A DNA stretch of 64,000 nucleotides from Girardinichthys multiradiatus (Eukaryota; Chordata; Actinopteri; Cyprinodontiformes; Goodeidae), in assembly GCF_021462225.1 (NCBI RefSeq), contig NC_061794.1, positions 43,338,914-43,402,913 on the forward strand. Direction: 5' to 3'. The position numbers were made by a program, and so were the translations under genes. The notes below the pieces were generated by a model, which saw nothing but the letters and a program-made list of their open reading frames with translations, was not told the origin of the DNA and searched no databases. The stretch's first letter is position 1, and each line of letters starts with the position of its first letter. Shown piece by piece: positions 11,712-23,439 of the stretch.

Positions 11712-14060
11712 TGATGAAAAACGAGCAACTGTAATTTGGATTTAGTAAAAACAGGGTCTTGGTGAGATGAAGACTCATATTTGGGGAAAGCAAGAAAGCA
11801 ATAAAGCCCATTTTAATTCTGGAGCAAAATACAAGGCTGGACAGTAGAAGACAATTGAAGAGTTATTTTCACCCATGAGGCATCTGATCAGGTAAGAAAA
11901 GAGTCATTTATATCCTGTGGTGCCAACAGCAAAAGCATACTGATACAATTCATGTGTGGGGTTGCTTGTCACCCCAAAAACGTAGGCTTCCTCCTGATTC
12001 TGCTCAGGAATGCTGCAACTTTTTTCAGCAATTAAGGAGCAATTTGGAGATAATCTGTGGATTTTTCAGCATTATGGAACTCTATGTCACAATTAATATA
12101 ACAAAGTGGATCAAACATCAAAACATCGAAAAACATTTTTACACAAATATGATTAGTTTGCAAATACATTTATTTAATCTTTTTTCTTAAAAATTTTATA
12201 GAAACATGTCAAAAGAAAGAAAAGAGCTACAAATCCAGAGATCACAAAGCACAACACATTGTGTCGCTGCTAACATCTTTGGCCTTGACAGCATGGGTGG
12301 ATGTTTGGTTCCACCTGCTGGAGGAAAATAACAAAATATCTGCTAGCCTTCTCATGAGTCCCAATGCCAGACAGCTAATTTCAACCCTCTCCAGCACTGC
12401 AGATCTGCTTTAACCAACATTTCATTCATAACCTAGGCAGAAATTTAGACTGCTGAATTAGCTCATTACATTGTGTATCTTGTTCCGGGGGGGTGGGGGT
12501 AGAGAAAAAGGAAGCAGATATGTTCTTGGTTGTAACTGTTTTGTTGTTTTCTTTTTGAAGGATCACTTGTGCATTTCAGATTATTTTAGCAAATACGAAA
12601 GGCACCATGACAGGTTCTTGTCGTCAGCATGTAACAGTTAATAGAACAACGTTTATGGCTGAATCCATATCTGACTTGGTATAGCTCACTGTTTGTTTTC
12701 CACTCATATATAAGCAACTGAACCTAATAGTTTCTGGTCAGATCTAATGCCTCTTGTAATAATTTCCTCAACTCTGTGTAAAGTGGTGCTCTATTTGGTA
12801 TTTCCCCTCATAGCTGTGGTAGAACCAACTCTTAGATTGGATTCTTATCTTAGTTTATTGGTTTCCTGTTTTCGCCTAAAACCTTTTCCTGACATTTATC
12901 TTTTAAAATGTTTGTCACTACAAAAATGTTGCAACGTTCACAGTTAAATTTTTCAGACTTCCTGACACGTCCTTCTTTTGCAAGTGTAGCACTTCCTCCA
13001 TTAAAAATGATTTTATCTTCATTTGTTGAGTGAAAACGAAGGTTTCCTTTGAGGCGACATGTCTGTTAGGAGTCATTATACAGCCTGTTTTATGTTTAGT
13101 AGAGCCTCAGCTGTTTGCTCACTAATGACCACATAATTAACATCTGTTTGTGCAAAGGATAAACAATCAGGGTGAAAGATGTTTTTTTCTCTTACTAATG
13201 TGTGTAAACAAACAGTTCAGTTTTAGCATTGAGTCATTGGTGCATTAAATGTGTCATTGGTCTGGGAGTCCTCCTACAGCATCTGCATGAAAAGGAAAAC
13301 AAACTTAAAACAACTCATTAAAAATGGAATAAACTATTTGTCACATGTCTTGTTTTCACTTTGAAGACTTCTAAAAACAAGTCTTGCTAGTTAGCATTTT
13401 GCATTTACATTAAAGATTTTTATCTATGTAATTAATTAATTATTTAAAGAAAACATTTAATTGGCCTAATCAATTACAGTATATAACCGAATGAATAAAT
13501 GAATGTAATCTAGCCTTCTGTACTGCTTTTAGAAATGTATTGCCAGACTACTGCCATCCCTAGGCTGAATCTAAACATCAGACAACAAAACAGGGACCAA
13601 AATGGTTGACCTCAAAAGTTAAAAGAACCCGAATGTTAACAAAAGTAACTTGAAAGCTTTGGGGTAGAACTGAGCTAAGATTATAGAGGCTGTATGGTAA
13701 AACCCCCAGCAGTGTTCCAGGAGAAACCCAGAAGACAGCTTCTGCTCTGCTAAAAGTAGATACCGGGAGATTTTTGTAAGTTTTTATGAAAGCCACATAA
13801 AGCTACACAGAACAAATGAGCCTGAAAACGAGTCAGAAATGGGACTGGCAAAGGGAACATGGAACATTTTTCATACATAGCACCCTGTTCTGGTGTATGA
13901 TATTACGGGCTTCAACAGTTACATAATGCAGCTAAAAATCCAACGTGTCGTAACAATTATAAACTGTCTAAATAGACTGCTGGTATTATTTGTGATTATC
14001 CGTGTCAACTAGATAATAAATGCAAAGAAAAATGAATAAGACTTTGCAGAGCAGCTTTTT
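11712..14060. other. Unassigned sequence
   Basis: About 2.3 kb without a supported gene. A 78-codon ORF at 11954-12190 begins MWGCLSPQ, faintly like a Tc1 transposase WGCF box, but nothing else supports it. The rest is A/T-rich. Confidence 0.4.
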
Positions 14061-14955
14061 AAATTCAATTCAGTTTTATTTATATAGTGCCAATTCACAA
14101 AACATGTCTCAAGGCACTTCACAACAGTCAGGTACATACATTCCAATTAATCCTAACAACTGAACAATGCAGTCAGATTCAGTTATTTATTCAAATTGGA
14201 TAAAAAGTTTTTCTGTCTAAGGAAACCCAGCAGATTGCATCCAGTCAGTGACTTGCAGCATTCACTCCTCCCGGATGAGCATGTAGAGACAGTGGACAGT
14301 CCCTGGCGTTGACTTTGCAGCAATCCCTCATACTGAGCATGCATGTAGCGACAGTGGAGAGGAAAAACTCCCTTTTAACAGGAAGAAACCTCCAGCAGAA
14401 CCAGGCTCAGTGTGAGCGGCCATCTGCCAAGACCCACTGGGGGTTTGAGAGAACAGAGCAGAGACACAAAAAGAACAAAGAAGCACTGATCCAGGAGTCC
14501 TTTCTATGGGAAGGAAAAGTAAATGTTAATGTATGTAGCTACTTTAGTCGTTTCACCTAGAAAGAAAGAACAGATCAACTCTGAGCCAGTTTTCAAGGTT
14601 AGAGTCTGAAAGAGAGCACATATAAGTAGTTACAGTAAAAGCTCAGTCAATCACCATGTCTAGGAGAGAGAAAGGGTTAAACACTGAAAGACAGGGCCAT
14701 GTGGATCATCGGTAGAGGGTGAGCATTAAGTTGTTGCCAGCAGAAGCTTGGATGATGCTCCTCTCCAGAAAGGTGTCACAGGTAGACACAGAGTCAGGCC
14801 AGGTGTAGCTTCTAGGAAGAGAAAAGAGAGAACAAGGTTAAAAGCTGAAATAATGGCAAATAATGCAAAATTGGAGAGTAGTGTGAGAATGTAGCAAAGA
14901 GGGTGAAAGTGGTCATTATGTCCTCCAGCAGCCTAAGCCTATAGCAGCATACAGA

Positions 14956-15360
14956 GATAGCTCAGGATAACCTAAGCCACTCTAACTATAAGCTTTATCA
15001 AAAAGGAAAGTTTTAAGCCTAGCCTTAAAAGTAGACAGGGTGTCCATCTAGAGCCCACTGATGGTCATTGTTATACTAAAATCCACAACAATCGGGATAC
15101 CTCTCTCTGTCAGACTGATTATAACTATTGGAAAAGAGAGGGTGTCATGCAGGTAGCAGAAATGGAGGGTGTGTTTGGACCTCAACCATAACTGAGCCAG
15201 TTTAGGCTAAACCTGACTCCCCCTTACTCCATCCAACAGGGAGGGAAGAAGACGGCGGAAAAAATAAGGAAGATAGCGCAGGATAACCTAAGCCACTCTA
15301 ACTATAAGCTTTATCAAAAAGGAAAGTTTTAAGCCTAGCCTTAAAAGTAGACAGTGTGTC
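14956..15360. repeat. 89-base direct duplication inside LINE copy 2
   Basis: 14956-15044 and 15272-15360 agree over about 89 bases with about two differences, 316 bases apart. The segment contains CTAACTATAAGCTTTATC and AGTTTTAAGCCTAGCC. It is too long for a target-site duplication. Template switching or a local duplication is more likely. Confidence 0.75.
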
Positions 15361-15567
15361 TGCCTCACGGACTAAAACTGGGAGCTGGTTCCACAGGAGA
15401 GGAGCCTGATAACTAAAGGATCTGCCTCCCATTCTACTTCTAGAGACTCTAGGAACCACCAGTAAACCTGCAGTCTGAGAACGAAGTGCTCTGTTAGGAA
15501 CGCATGGAACAATCAGATCTCTGATGTATGATGGAGCTAGATCATTAAGGGCTTTAAATGTGAGAAC
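15298..15567 (-). pseudogene. LINE ORF2 C-terminal fragment
   Basis: Minus-strand reading frame ending VREADTLSTFKARLKTFLFD then KAYS, with APSYIRDLIVPCVPNRALRS and RSFSYQAPLLWNQLP, typical of the C-terminus of L2-like ORF2. The frame stays open to 15636, but the residues beyond 15567 are not LINE-like. It is truncated, with no RT. Confidence 0.8.
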
Positions 15568-16549
15568 CGATTCTTTAAAGGTTGTTACAACATTGTAACA
15601 TCTAGGGCTTGCTTTACGGAAAAGCAAGGTGTCCATGATATAAAGATGGCGGATGGTGCGGAGTCCGGCACGGGAGCTCCCTTCTCTAGTCGCCCCTGAA
15701 CTAAACCGCAGATCTACAAGACTACTGATGGAAAGCTTATAGTAGCGGATGATTTTTTTAATTTTTTCGAGGTCAAAATCAAGACTATGTGCCAGGAAGA
15801 GCTTGTGCTGCTTGCATCAAACCCATTTGACTTTGAGTGGATTGAGTCCTCTAGAAAAGTCCTGTTTGAACTGTGTTCCAATTCTAAGCAGCGGTACACG
15901 GCCTTCAAAGGAAATCAGAAAGCTGCAAATGCCATTAAAAGCTGTTTAAAAGTTCTGAATGAGTGCGGGGAAGCTATACCACACTTTGTCTCCCACTTCC
16001 TGGATGAGCTGCCGCCTGTGACGTTCAATAGCCTGGATGTCTCCAACTTACTTAGCAAGATGGAGCGTTTACAGAGCGAGGTCTGTGCTCTAAAGCATAT
16101 AGTGTCACACCAAGTGGATGTTGAGGAGAAATTACGTGAGGTTGCCACTACCATTGACCGCAGAGTAGTGGCAATGGAACGACATTTAGTGACAGGTGGT
16201 GGAGGATCCAGCAATGTGGATACGCCTGCTCCAGGAGTACCCAACGCCAGTGACATGTCACTGGCTGTGAACGTCTCTGAGGAGGTGGCGGCTTGCATGG
16301 ATTCTGCTCCAACAAACTGTGTTATCGCTGATAATACGGCTTCGCCTGTGAATGGAACCTATATTGACTACTCCAGGACTATTGGCGAGTGTGTTGTGGT
16401 GAGTGATAACTGAAACTGTACTGTAGATGCGCCCACAGGTTCACCCACATGGAACTTGGTGGTGAAACAAGGGCGGCGTAAGAGAACCGAGAGCCATCCA
16501 GCTCTGTTAAAACGCCAAACTAAACTTGAGCGGAAAAGACCAGCACCTA

Positions 16550-18159
16550 CAGGTCCTTCTCAAAATATTAGCATATTGTGATAAAGTTCATTATTTTCCA
16601 TAATGTCATGATGAAAATTTAACATTCATATATTTTAGATTCATTGCACACTAACTGAAATATTTCAGGTCTTTTATTGTCTTAATACGGATGATTTTGG
16701 CCTACAGCTCATGAAAACCAAAAATTCCTATCTCACAAAATTAGCATATCATTAAAAGGGTCTCTAAACGAGCTATGAACCTAATCATCTGAATCAACGA
16801 GTTAACTCTAAACACCTGCAAAAGATTCCTGGGGCCTTTAAAACTCCCAGCCTGGTTCATCACTCAAAACCCCAATCATGGGTAAGACTGCCGACCTGAC
16901 TGCTGCCCAGAAGGCCACTATTGACACCCTCAAGCAAGAGAGTAAGACACAGAAAGAAATGTCTGAACAAATAGGCTGTTCCCAGAGTGCTGTATCAAGG
17001 CACCTCAGTGGGAAGTCTGTGGGAAGGAAAAAGTGTGGCAGAAAACGCTGCACAACGAGAAGAGGTGACTGGACCCTGAGGAAGATTGTGGAGAAGGGCC
17101 GATTCCAGACCTTGGGGGACCTGCGGAAGCAGTGGACTGAGTCTGGAGTAGAAACATCCAGAGCCACCGTGCACAGGCGTGTGCAGGAAATGGGTTACAG
17201 GTGCCGCATTCTCCAGGTCAAGCCACTTTTGAACCAGAAACAGCGGCAGAAGCGCCTGACCTGGGCTACAGAGAAGCAGCACTGGACTGTTGCTCAGTGG
17301 TCCAAAGTACTTTTTTCGGATGTAAGCAAATTCTGCATGTCATTCAGAAATCAAGGTGCCAGAGTCTGGAGGAAGACTGGGGAGAAGGAAATGCCAAAAT
17401 GCCAGAAGTCCAGTGTCAAGTACCCACAGTCAGTGATGGTCTGGGGTGCCGTGTCAGCTGCTGGTGTTGGTCCACTGTGTTTTATCAAGGGCAGGGTCAA
17501 TGCAGCTAGCTATCAGGAGATTTTGGAGCACTTCATGCTTCCATCTGCTGAAAAGCTTTATGGAGATAAAGATTTCATTTTTCAGCACGACCTGGCACCT
17601 GCTCACAGTGCCAAAACCACTGGTAAATGGTTTACGGACCATGGTATCACTGTGCTCAATTGGCCTGCCAACTCTCCTGACCTGAACCCCATAGAGAATC
17701 TGTGGGATATTGTGAAGAGAACGTTGAGAGACTCAAGACCCAACACTCTGGATGAGCTAAAGGCCGCTATTGAAGCATCCTGGGCCTCCATAAGACCTCA
17801 GCAGTGCCACAGGCTGATTGCCTCCATGCCACGCCGCATTGAAGCAGTCATTTCTGCAAAAGGATTCCCGACCAAGTATTGAGTGCATAACTATACATGA
17901 TTATTTGAAGGTTGACGTTTTTTGTATTAAAAACACTTTTCTTTTATTGGTCGGATGAAATATGCTAATTTTGTGAGATAGGAATTTTGGGTTTTCATGA
18001 GCTGTATGCCAAAATCATCCGTATTAAGACAATAAAAGACCTGAAATATTTCAGTTAGTGTACAATGAATCTAAAATATATGAATGTTAAATTTTCATCA
18101 TTACATTATGGAAAATAATGAACTTTATCACAATATGCTAATATTTTGAGAAGGACCTG
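16550..18159 (+). mobile_element. Complete Tc1-like DNA transposon, copy B (1,610 bp)
   Basis: Both ends are visible: CAGGTCCTTCTCAAAATATT at the left and its inverse, ending GAGAAGGACCTG, at the right, each flanked by TA (16548-16549 and 18160-18161). The inverted repeats run about 200 bases. Removing the element and one TA restores the LINE ORF1 frame (CAGCACC-TA-TTATTGG), so this is a clean insertion later than the LINE. One full-length transposase ORF lies inside. Confidence 0.97.
16878..17882 (+). CDS. Tc1-like transposase, full-length ORF
   Basis: An unbroken 334-codon ORF, the usual length for Tc1-like transposases, encoding the cut-and-paste enzyme that binds the inverted repeats and inserts at TA. 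Residues 1-60 hold a helix-turn-helix ([19 protein letters not shown]) followed by a basic GRKKCGRKR stretch that could serve as AT-hook or nuclear signal. The catalytic triad is intact: Asp in FSDVSKF, Asp in QHDLAPAHS, and Glu 34 residues later in NPIENLW (DD34E). The residue after the first Asp is Val, whereas copy C has Glu there. It has the best claim of the three copies to encode an active enzyme, but activity is unproven. Confidence 0.93.
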   Translation: MGKTADLTAAQKATIDTLKQESKTQKEMSEQIGCSQSAVSRHLSGKSVGRKKCGRKRCTTRRGDWTLRKIVEKGRFQTLGDLRKQWTESGVETSRATVHRRVQEMGYRCRILQVKPLLNQKQRQKRLTWATEKQHWTVAQWSKVLFSDVSKFCMSFRNQGARVWRKTGEKEMPKCQKSSVKYPQSVMVWGAVSAAGVGPLCFIKGRVNAASYQEILEHFMLPSAEKLYGDKDFIFQHDLAPAHSAKTTGKWFTDHGITVLNWPANSPDLNPIENLWDIVKRTLRDSRPNTLDELKAAIEASWASIRPQQCHRLIASMPRRIEAVISAKGFPTKY

Positions 18160-18534
18160 TATTATTGGTACTGGCGCTCAAAGCACCATAAAAGTGGTAA
18201 GAACCAAGCTTGTAACTGTCTTTGCAACTAGATTTCTTCCAGATCTCGATAATGACACACTAACGAACTATCTTAAAGGACAACTTGGGCGTGATGTTGA
18301 GTGCCGGCGTATTGTCACTGGGAACACCAGATATAGTTCATTTAAAGTCAGTGTGGAGTGTGAGAACGTTGCAGAAGTGTATAACCCAGAGCTGTGGCCA
18401 GAGGGTTGGGTGGTGCGCCGTTACTACGAACCACAGAATAAATCTACAATGTCTAAAGGGCCTGGGGTGACCACCTCCAGTGATTCCAGAGGGTTCGATG
18501 GAACGGCTGCAGTGAATTCCTCATAGACCAATTA

Positions 18535-20435
18535 ATGCGTGTTATTTCTTACAATTGCCGGGGACTGCGTGTCAGTAAAACAGCTGGAGATAAAGCACGA
18601 CTTCTGGTTGTGGATAGACAGTTGCAAAAATGTGATATTCTTTGTTTACAAGAAATCTTTTTATCAAAACAGGATTTGGGAAGTCTGAACTGTGTGCAGA
18701 ACATGAGAGCAGACTCCATGGCTGAAAAACTGCTTTGTAATAATGCCATTAGCTTCTGGAATGATGTCAGAGCCTTAAACAGGTCTGCTGCATTACTCCC
18801 CAGTGCCATAGAGGGCATATCTGGGGCTCATAATATAGCAGATCTATGGAGACAGCACTATTCTGCCTTATTTAATTGTGTAAAAAGTGAACCCTATGGA
18901 CTGGGAAACATTGTTAATAATCCTTAGTGAAGTCCAGCAGGCTATAGTGTATTTGTGTCAGAATAAGGCCACGGGTTTGATAGCATTACAGCAGAACATC
19001 TGAAATATGCTAGCCAAAAAGTGGCTGTGCTGCTTGCAATGTGTTTTTCTGGGGTTATGACCCATGGGCAGTTGCCTGATTCCTTATTATCTGTTACCCT
19101 TGTGCCGGTAATTAAGGACAAAGCTAGTAATGTTGGTAGCCTTAATAATTATAGACTAATAGCTTTAGCTAGTGTGATATCTAAAGTATTAGACAAAATC
19201 TTGCTTGGTCGGCTCAATCAGTTTATTAGTACAACAGATAATCAATTTGGTTTTAAAGCCAAGTTGGGAACTGATTTCTGTATGTATGGCCTGAAAGAAG
19301 CAGCAAAAGCAAATCTAAGGAAAAATTCATCGGAGTTAATTGGGTTTATTGATGCCTCTAATGCCTTTGATCGTGTCAACCACTTTAAGTTATTTGACAA
19401 ATTAAAACAGAGAGGTGTTCCAGATATTATTACACGAATTTTAGTTTACTGGTACTCTAACCAGAAAATGCATGTAAAATGGGGCAATGACATCTCTGCT
19501 TCCTTTGGTGTGAGTAATGGTGTGCGTCAGGGTGGACTTCTTTCGCCTGCCTTGTTTAACTTGCATAAGGATGACCTGTCAAAAGAAATGAACCTCTGTA
19601 AAACTGGATGTATGATTGGTGATACTTTGATCAATCACTTCATGTATGCTGATTACCTGGCTGTCCTCTCACCCAGTAGTGCAGGTTTTCAGCAGTTACT
19701 GAACATCTGCTCTGATTATGGGTTGAGTTTTGCAGTATAATGCTAAGAAAACTGTAACTGTACTAGTTTGTAGGACTAAAGCTGACAAACAACTTTGCTT
19801 CCCTGATTTTCTTCTGTCAGGGCAAAAGTTAAATGTTTGTTCCAAAACTAAATATCTGGGTCACTACATCACAGACCAGCTCTGTGATAATGATGACATT
19901 TATCGGCAGTGTCGCATGTTGTACGCCCAGGCAAACGTTCTGGGGAGGAAATTCCATATGTGCACTGATGAGGTAAAAATAAGCCTGTTTAAAGCTTACT
20001 GTACATCCTTGTATACAGCTCCTTTGTGGTGTAAATTTAAAAAAGCTAGTATGCAGAAGCTTAAGGTTGCTTATAATGACTGTTGGAGAATTCTGCTCAA
20101 GAACCCAGGTTCAGCAGTGCAAGTGAGATGTTTTGCAATGCACATGTCAGAACATTCCAGGCACTTGTGAGATATCTGATATATATTTTTATTATATATG
20201 TGTATATTGTACATTGTAAATATGTATATTCTGTAATGCAAAAACAAAACAAAAGAGCAAAGTGTACCTGAGTCAAATTCCTTGTTTGTATGTACGAACT
20301 TGGCAATAAAGCTGATTCTGATAAGTTTATGTGTCGTTTGTGCAGCTCATTGAACAGTCTTATTGTAATGTTTTCACATCCATCTCTTAGTGCGCTAAGA
20401 TACCAGTCGGCTCTGTGGAAACATTGTTATGCAAG
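18535..20435 (+). pseudogene. LINE ORF2 (endonuclease-RT), degraded
   Basis: Starts MRVISYNCRGLR, the beginning of an APE-type endonuclease, with LQEIFLSKQD a few dozen residues on. Most of the endonuclease is missing: by about 18700 the protein is already in the linker (ADLWRQHYSALFNC). The frame breaks near 18927. RT follows at 19021-19740 with NNYRLIALASVISKVLDKIL, GFIDASNAFDRV, NGVRQGGLLSPALF, and YADY in place of the catalytic YADD (about 19645). The C-terminal domain at 19730-20170 is one frame off, and after the insertion at about 20186-20322 it resumes with KFMCRLC and ALRYQSALWKHCY. Confidence 0.8.
20186..20322. mobile_element. Short AT-rich retroelement tail inserted in LINE ORF2
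   Basis: About 137 bases separate coding sequence for RYLIY from KFMCRLC. The insert is A/T-rich and ends TTGGCAATAAAGCTGATTCT, the 3' end typical of a 5'-truncated fish LINE or SINE. CTGATA occurs on both sides and may be the target duplication. Confidence 0.6.
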
Positions 20436-20519
20436 TCTTTTATAATGTTTTTTTCTCTCTTCTCTTTTTTATATGTCGTGTTGTTGTTTTCTTGTGGACC
20501 ATGAGTCTGTTGAATAAAG

Positions 20520-21060
20520 TAATCATTGTCTGATAATGATCTACTATAATGAAATTTTCTTTCAGGTGTGGAGTACTCGGTTAAATTAAACTCAAAGGTT
20601 ATTAAAAAATGGTCAGACACGACAGGGTTATGAGAAAATATTATGTCTTTACAGTCAATGCCATATGTCAGCACAAGGTCCAGAGAATGAAGACAAAGGT
20701 GGGTGGGTTTGTTAATGTTTTGAGCAAAGCCAATTGAGTCTAAGATAGCATTAAAGGCTATATTTAAGCTATTACTTTCAGTGTCAACATGAATGTTATA
20801 ATCCCCCACTATAATAACCTTATCTGTATTTAACACTAAATCAGATAAAAGGTCTGAAAACTGATCTAAAAATTGAGAGTAAGGGCCTGGTGGACGGTAC
20901 AAAAAACAAACAGAAGTGGCTTTAGTGCTTTGCAAATTGGATGAGGAAAACTAAGGATTAAATATTCAAAAGAGTTGTAGGTCTTTTTATCATTCTGTTT
21001 GTCATCTTCCTGCACCACTGGGCCATGCTCACTGGTATTAACACCAAATTAAACTTAAGT
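20520..21060 (-). pseudogene. L2-like LINE endonuclease fragment
   Basis: Minus-strand reading from about 20935 gives CFLYRPPGPYSQFLDQF, VIIVGDYNIHVD, LDLVLTYG and VVSDHFLITFEF. These are the APE-type endonuclease motifs (GDxNIHxD and SDHxxI) of L2/CR1-like elements. Sequence upstream (20940-21060) is the decayed N-terminal part with stops. There is no RT attached; the plus-strand LINE abuts it at about 20523. Confidence 0.8.
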
Positions 21061-23318
21061 CTCCTATAAACAAAAAAATAATAATTTCGAGCTAAGAGTT
21101 TCAGATTATTCCCAGAACTGACTTCAGTGGAATTTGACCCAAGATAATCTTCTGTCTGTAAAAAAGTTATAATTTTATTACTACATATTTACAAAAAGCA
21201 ATCATAGCAGAGATTATGAAAATTGCCTTTCTTCATGCAACAGCTGCACTTACATTCATGCTTAAAATTAGAGCGGAAGAAGGAAGAGCAGAACCCGCAC
21301 ATGATAGTCAAATATGCTGAAGTGCGCAGTCTTAGAATTGCACTGGTTTGGTTGAATCATTAAAACTGCGGCAGAGGCAGATTTGATTTCTCGTATCAAC
21401 AGTTCAGCAACCCAAAATACACTTTAACAACTTAACTGAACAAATAACCAGGAAAAACCAAGAAACACAACTTCTGTTTAAAGCAAGGTTATAGAAAACG
21501 TATCTGTCTAATTTAACGAAAAAATAAAAGAAATAAATTACATTACAAGAGAGAAAAAAATATGCCCAGTGTGAAAAGGTTAGGGTACAACCCTGTCATC
21601 CCTACATCACACCGGCAGTGCCAGTTCCAGACTCACAAGGTTGAAGAAAGAGTCTTGAACCCTGAGTTCATTCATGACATTTAAGTAGAAAACCATGAAT
21701 TGAGTTAAGCAGTCCTACGTCTCCGGGCCTTCTCACCTCCTCGGCTGAGCCCCTGCCTTTTGAGTTTGACCTTGAAGTAATGCCTGGTACAATAAAGCCT
21801 GGTTAATTATACTGAAGTGAAGTCCTTGTCAGATATGATAATGCTGATGGTGTTTCCACCTCCCATGATGTTGGAGGAGCAGAAACCTCCCGCATAGTAA
21901 AAAAAAAGGACATCCGTTTGAAATTCTTGGGTTTTATGAGTTTTGCATTTACATTTTTTTTTAGTTTGGCTTTGTGTTTGCTTCATAAATAATGACATTG
22001 TGGAATCTTCTTTGTGTATACTTTAGGTTAGATATAAATAATTTTACATCCGAGCAAATACCAGATCATTTGTCAAATCACAGGCACAACCCTCATGCTT
22101 AGCTATGCTGCTCATCCCACAAACTTAAAAATTTGCCTCCTTTTGAAGGTAAATAAGCAAACTTTCCAATGGTATAAAGATTTATTCCAAGCAAACATTG
22201 TTACATCAAGAAACAACTGACCAAAATACAAATCTCCTTACTTTTTGTGCTAACTTTATATTAAAACCATGGAAAAGACAAGAGTTGTACTTTTATGGTA
22301 TCCCAGTTAAATCTTTTGCACAAAAACAAGTGCTACCATTTTATAGTCATTGCTCTGGCTATAGTTGTCAATGTAAAGAAAAACTTTTCAGGGTTTTTGG
22401 ATAATCAACATTGGGTCAGAGTCCAGTGTAAGTGTATTTGTTTCATTTGAGAATCTGGTAGCGGAGGAGCAACCAAATAAAACAACTGGATGATGAAATA
22501 AAGCCCTCTGTCCCGGCAGTTTTATTCATTTTAAAGGCTAAAGATTTTTTTTACAAAGTTCATATTGTTTAGAGCAGGAGAATATGCATAAAAATGATGA
22601 TATGATGAAAAATGCTTACTTGCACAATAATTGTGCAAGCAGCGTAAATAAATAAACCTGCTAACATATAGTAAACTGGCAAATAAATTATTGAATACAA
22701 AAATAGGTTTGCAAATAAACTAATAATTTATTTAGCAGATCAACTAACTAGTTGATTAACAAATACATTTTAAAATAAATATACGTGCATGTTGCAAATC
22801 AATCTATCAATCAGCAGTTACACAACATTGACCAGAATTTAGTTTTTTAACAAATAAATGAACTCTTGGCACATAAATTGCTGCTTAACAGGAAGTTAAA
22901 GTTGGATGGAGAAAAAGATGAAGACTAAATAAAATGTTCAAATTAAAGAGACCTCTAACAAAGTGACAGGGTTGAGTTTCTGGTGTGTTTTAAAGTTGTT
23001 CAGACACTTCGAGTTAATTATTTTGTTTGATTTGTGCCATCAACTGCTTTTTAAATTTCATGAGACGTAAGTTAGGTACATGGAGCCGGCAGGTTCCTGT
23101 CCTTGTCCTTCTGGTAAACAGCTGACTTACCTTTCGCCCCCATGATGAGTCACTAAGGCCACAGTCATTTTTAATAAAGCATTTTGACCAGGTTGGTGAC
23201 CTGGTTTATATGATTAATTGGCCTTACTGTAAAGCTCTCATCACATGGGTGCAAAGCTGCTGTCATCCTGGGCCGCTAATCCCTTTATACCCAGCGCCGT
23301 GCAGCCTAAATGTGGTAA
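21061..23318. other. Unassigned sequence upstream of ada
   Basis: About 2.2 kb 5' of ada with no gene or clear repeat. The 22600-22880 stretch is very A/T-rich, with repeated AATAAAT-like words. Enhancers of ada could lie here, but nothing in the sequence shows them. Confidence 0.4.
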
Positions 23319-23439
23319 TGCACAGTTCAGCCTGTTGCTCCATTATACAGCATATCGTTACCGGCTTCTCGCTGTTGTTATCTGCTGAGCACACTCTGGT
23401 GCTGCTCTTGTGTTGTCTTTTATTTTACAGTTGGCAGAA

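Larger units (their letters stand above)
14062..15567 (-). mobile_element. L2-like LINE remnant (copy 2)
   Basis: Same family and strand as 3064-5783. The plus strand again starts with ATTCAGTTTTATTTATATAG (14069) and runs back through the 3' UTR to the ORF2 C-terminus. Homology to copy 1 stops at about 15567, so RT and endonuclease are missing. An internal 89-base segment is present twice (14956-15044 and 15272-15360). Confidence 0.8.
15787..18525 (+). pseudogene. LINE ORF1, interrupted by Tc1-like insertion
   Basis: The first part, 15787-16413, is 208 codons and includes a heptad-like stretch (LLSKMERLQSEVCALKHIV) that could form a coiled coil. A TGA at 16411-16413 breaks the frame. The frame then continues with a basic segment (KQGRRKRTES) to the transposon at 16550. 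Beyond it, the same frame resumes at 18162 (IIGTGAQSTIKVV) and ends at 18525 after PELWPEGWVVRRYYEPQ, a C-terminal signature I associate with fish LINE ORF1 proteins. Two independent lesions are therefore present: the stop and the insertion. Confidence 0.75.
15640..20523 (+). mobile_element. Broken two-ORF LINE with nested Tc1-like element
   Basis: Non-LTR retrotransposon in two parts, 15640-16547 and 18162-20523, separated by a complete Tc1-like transposon. It starts near AAAGATGGCGGATGG, a common LINE 5' end, continues with ORF1 and ORF2 (endonuclease, RT), and ends with GAATAAAGT near 20515. It carries a nonsense codon in ORF1, a large deletion in the endonuclease, frameshifts, an altered RT active site, and an AT-rich insertion at about 20186-20322. 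It is dead but has recognisable ends. Confidence 0.75.

Noticed and set aside
18146..18526. Independent gene for the 126-codon ORF
   Set aside because: It is the continuation of LINE ORF1 after the Tc1-like insertion; its first residues come from transposon end sequence.
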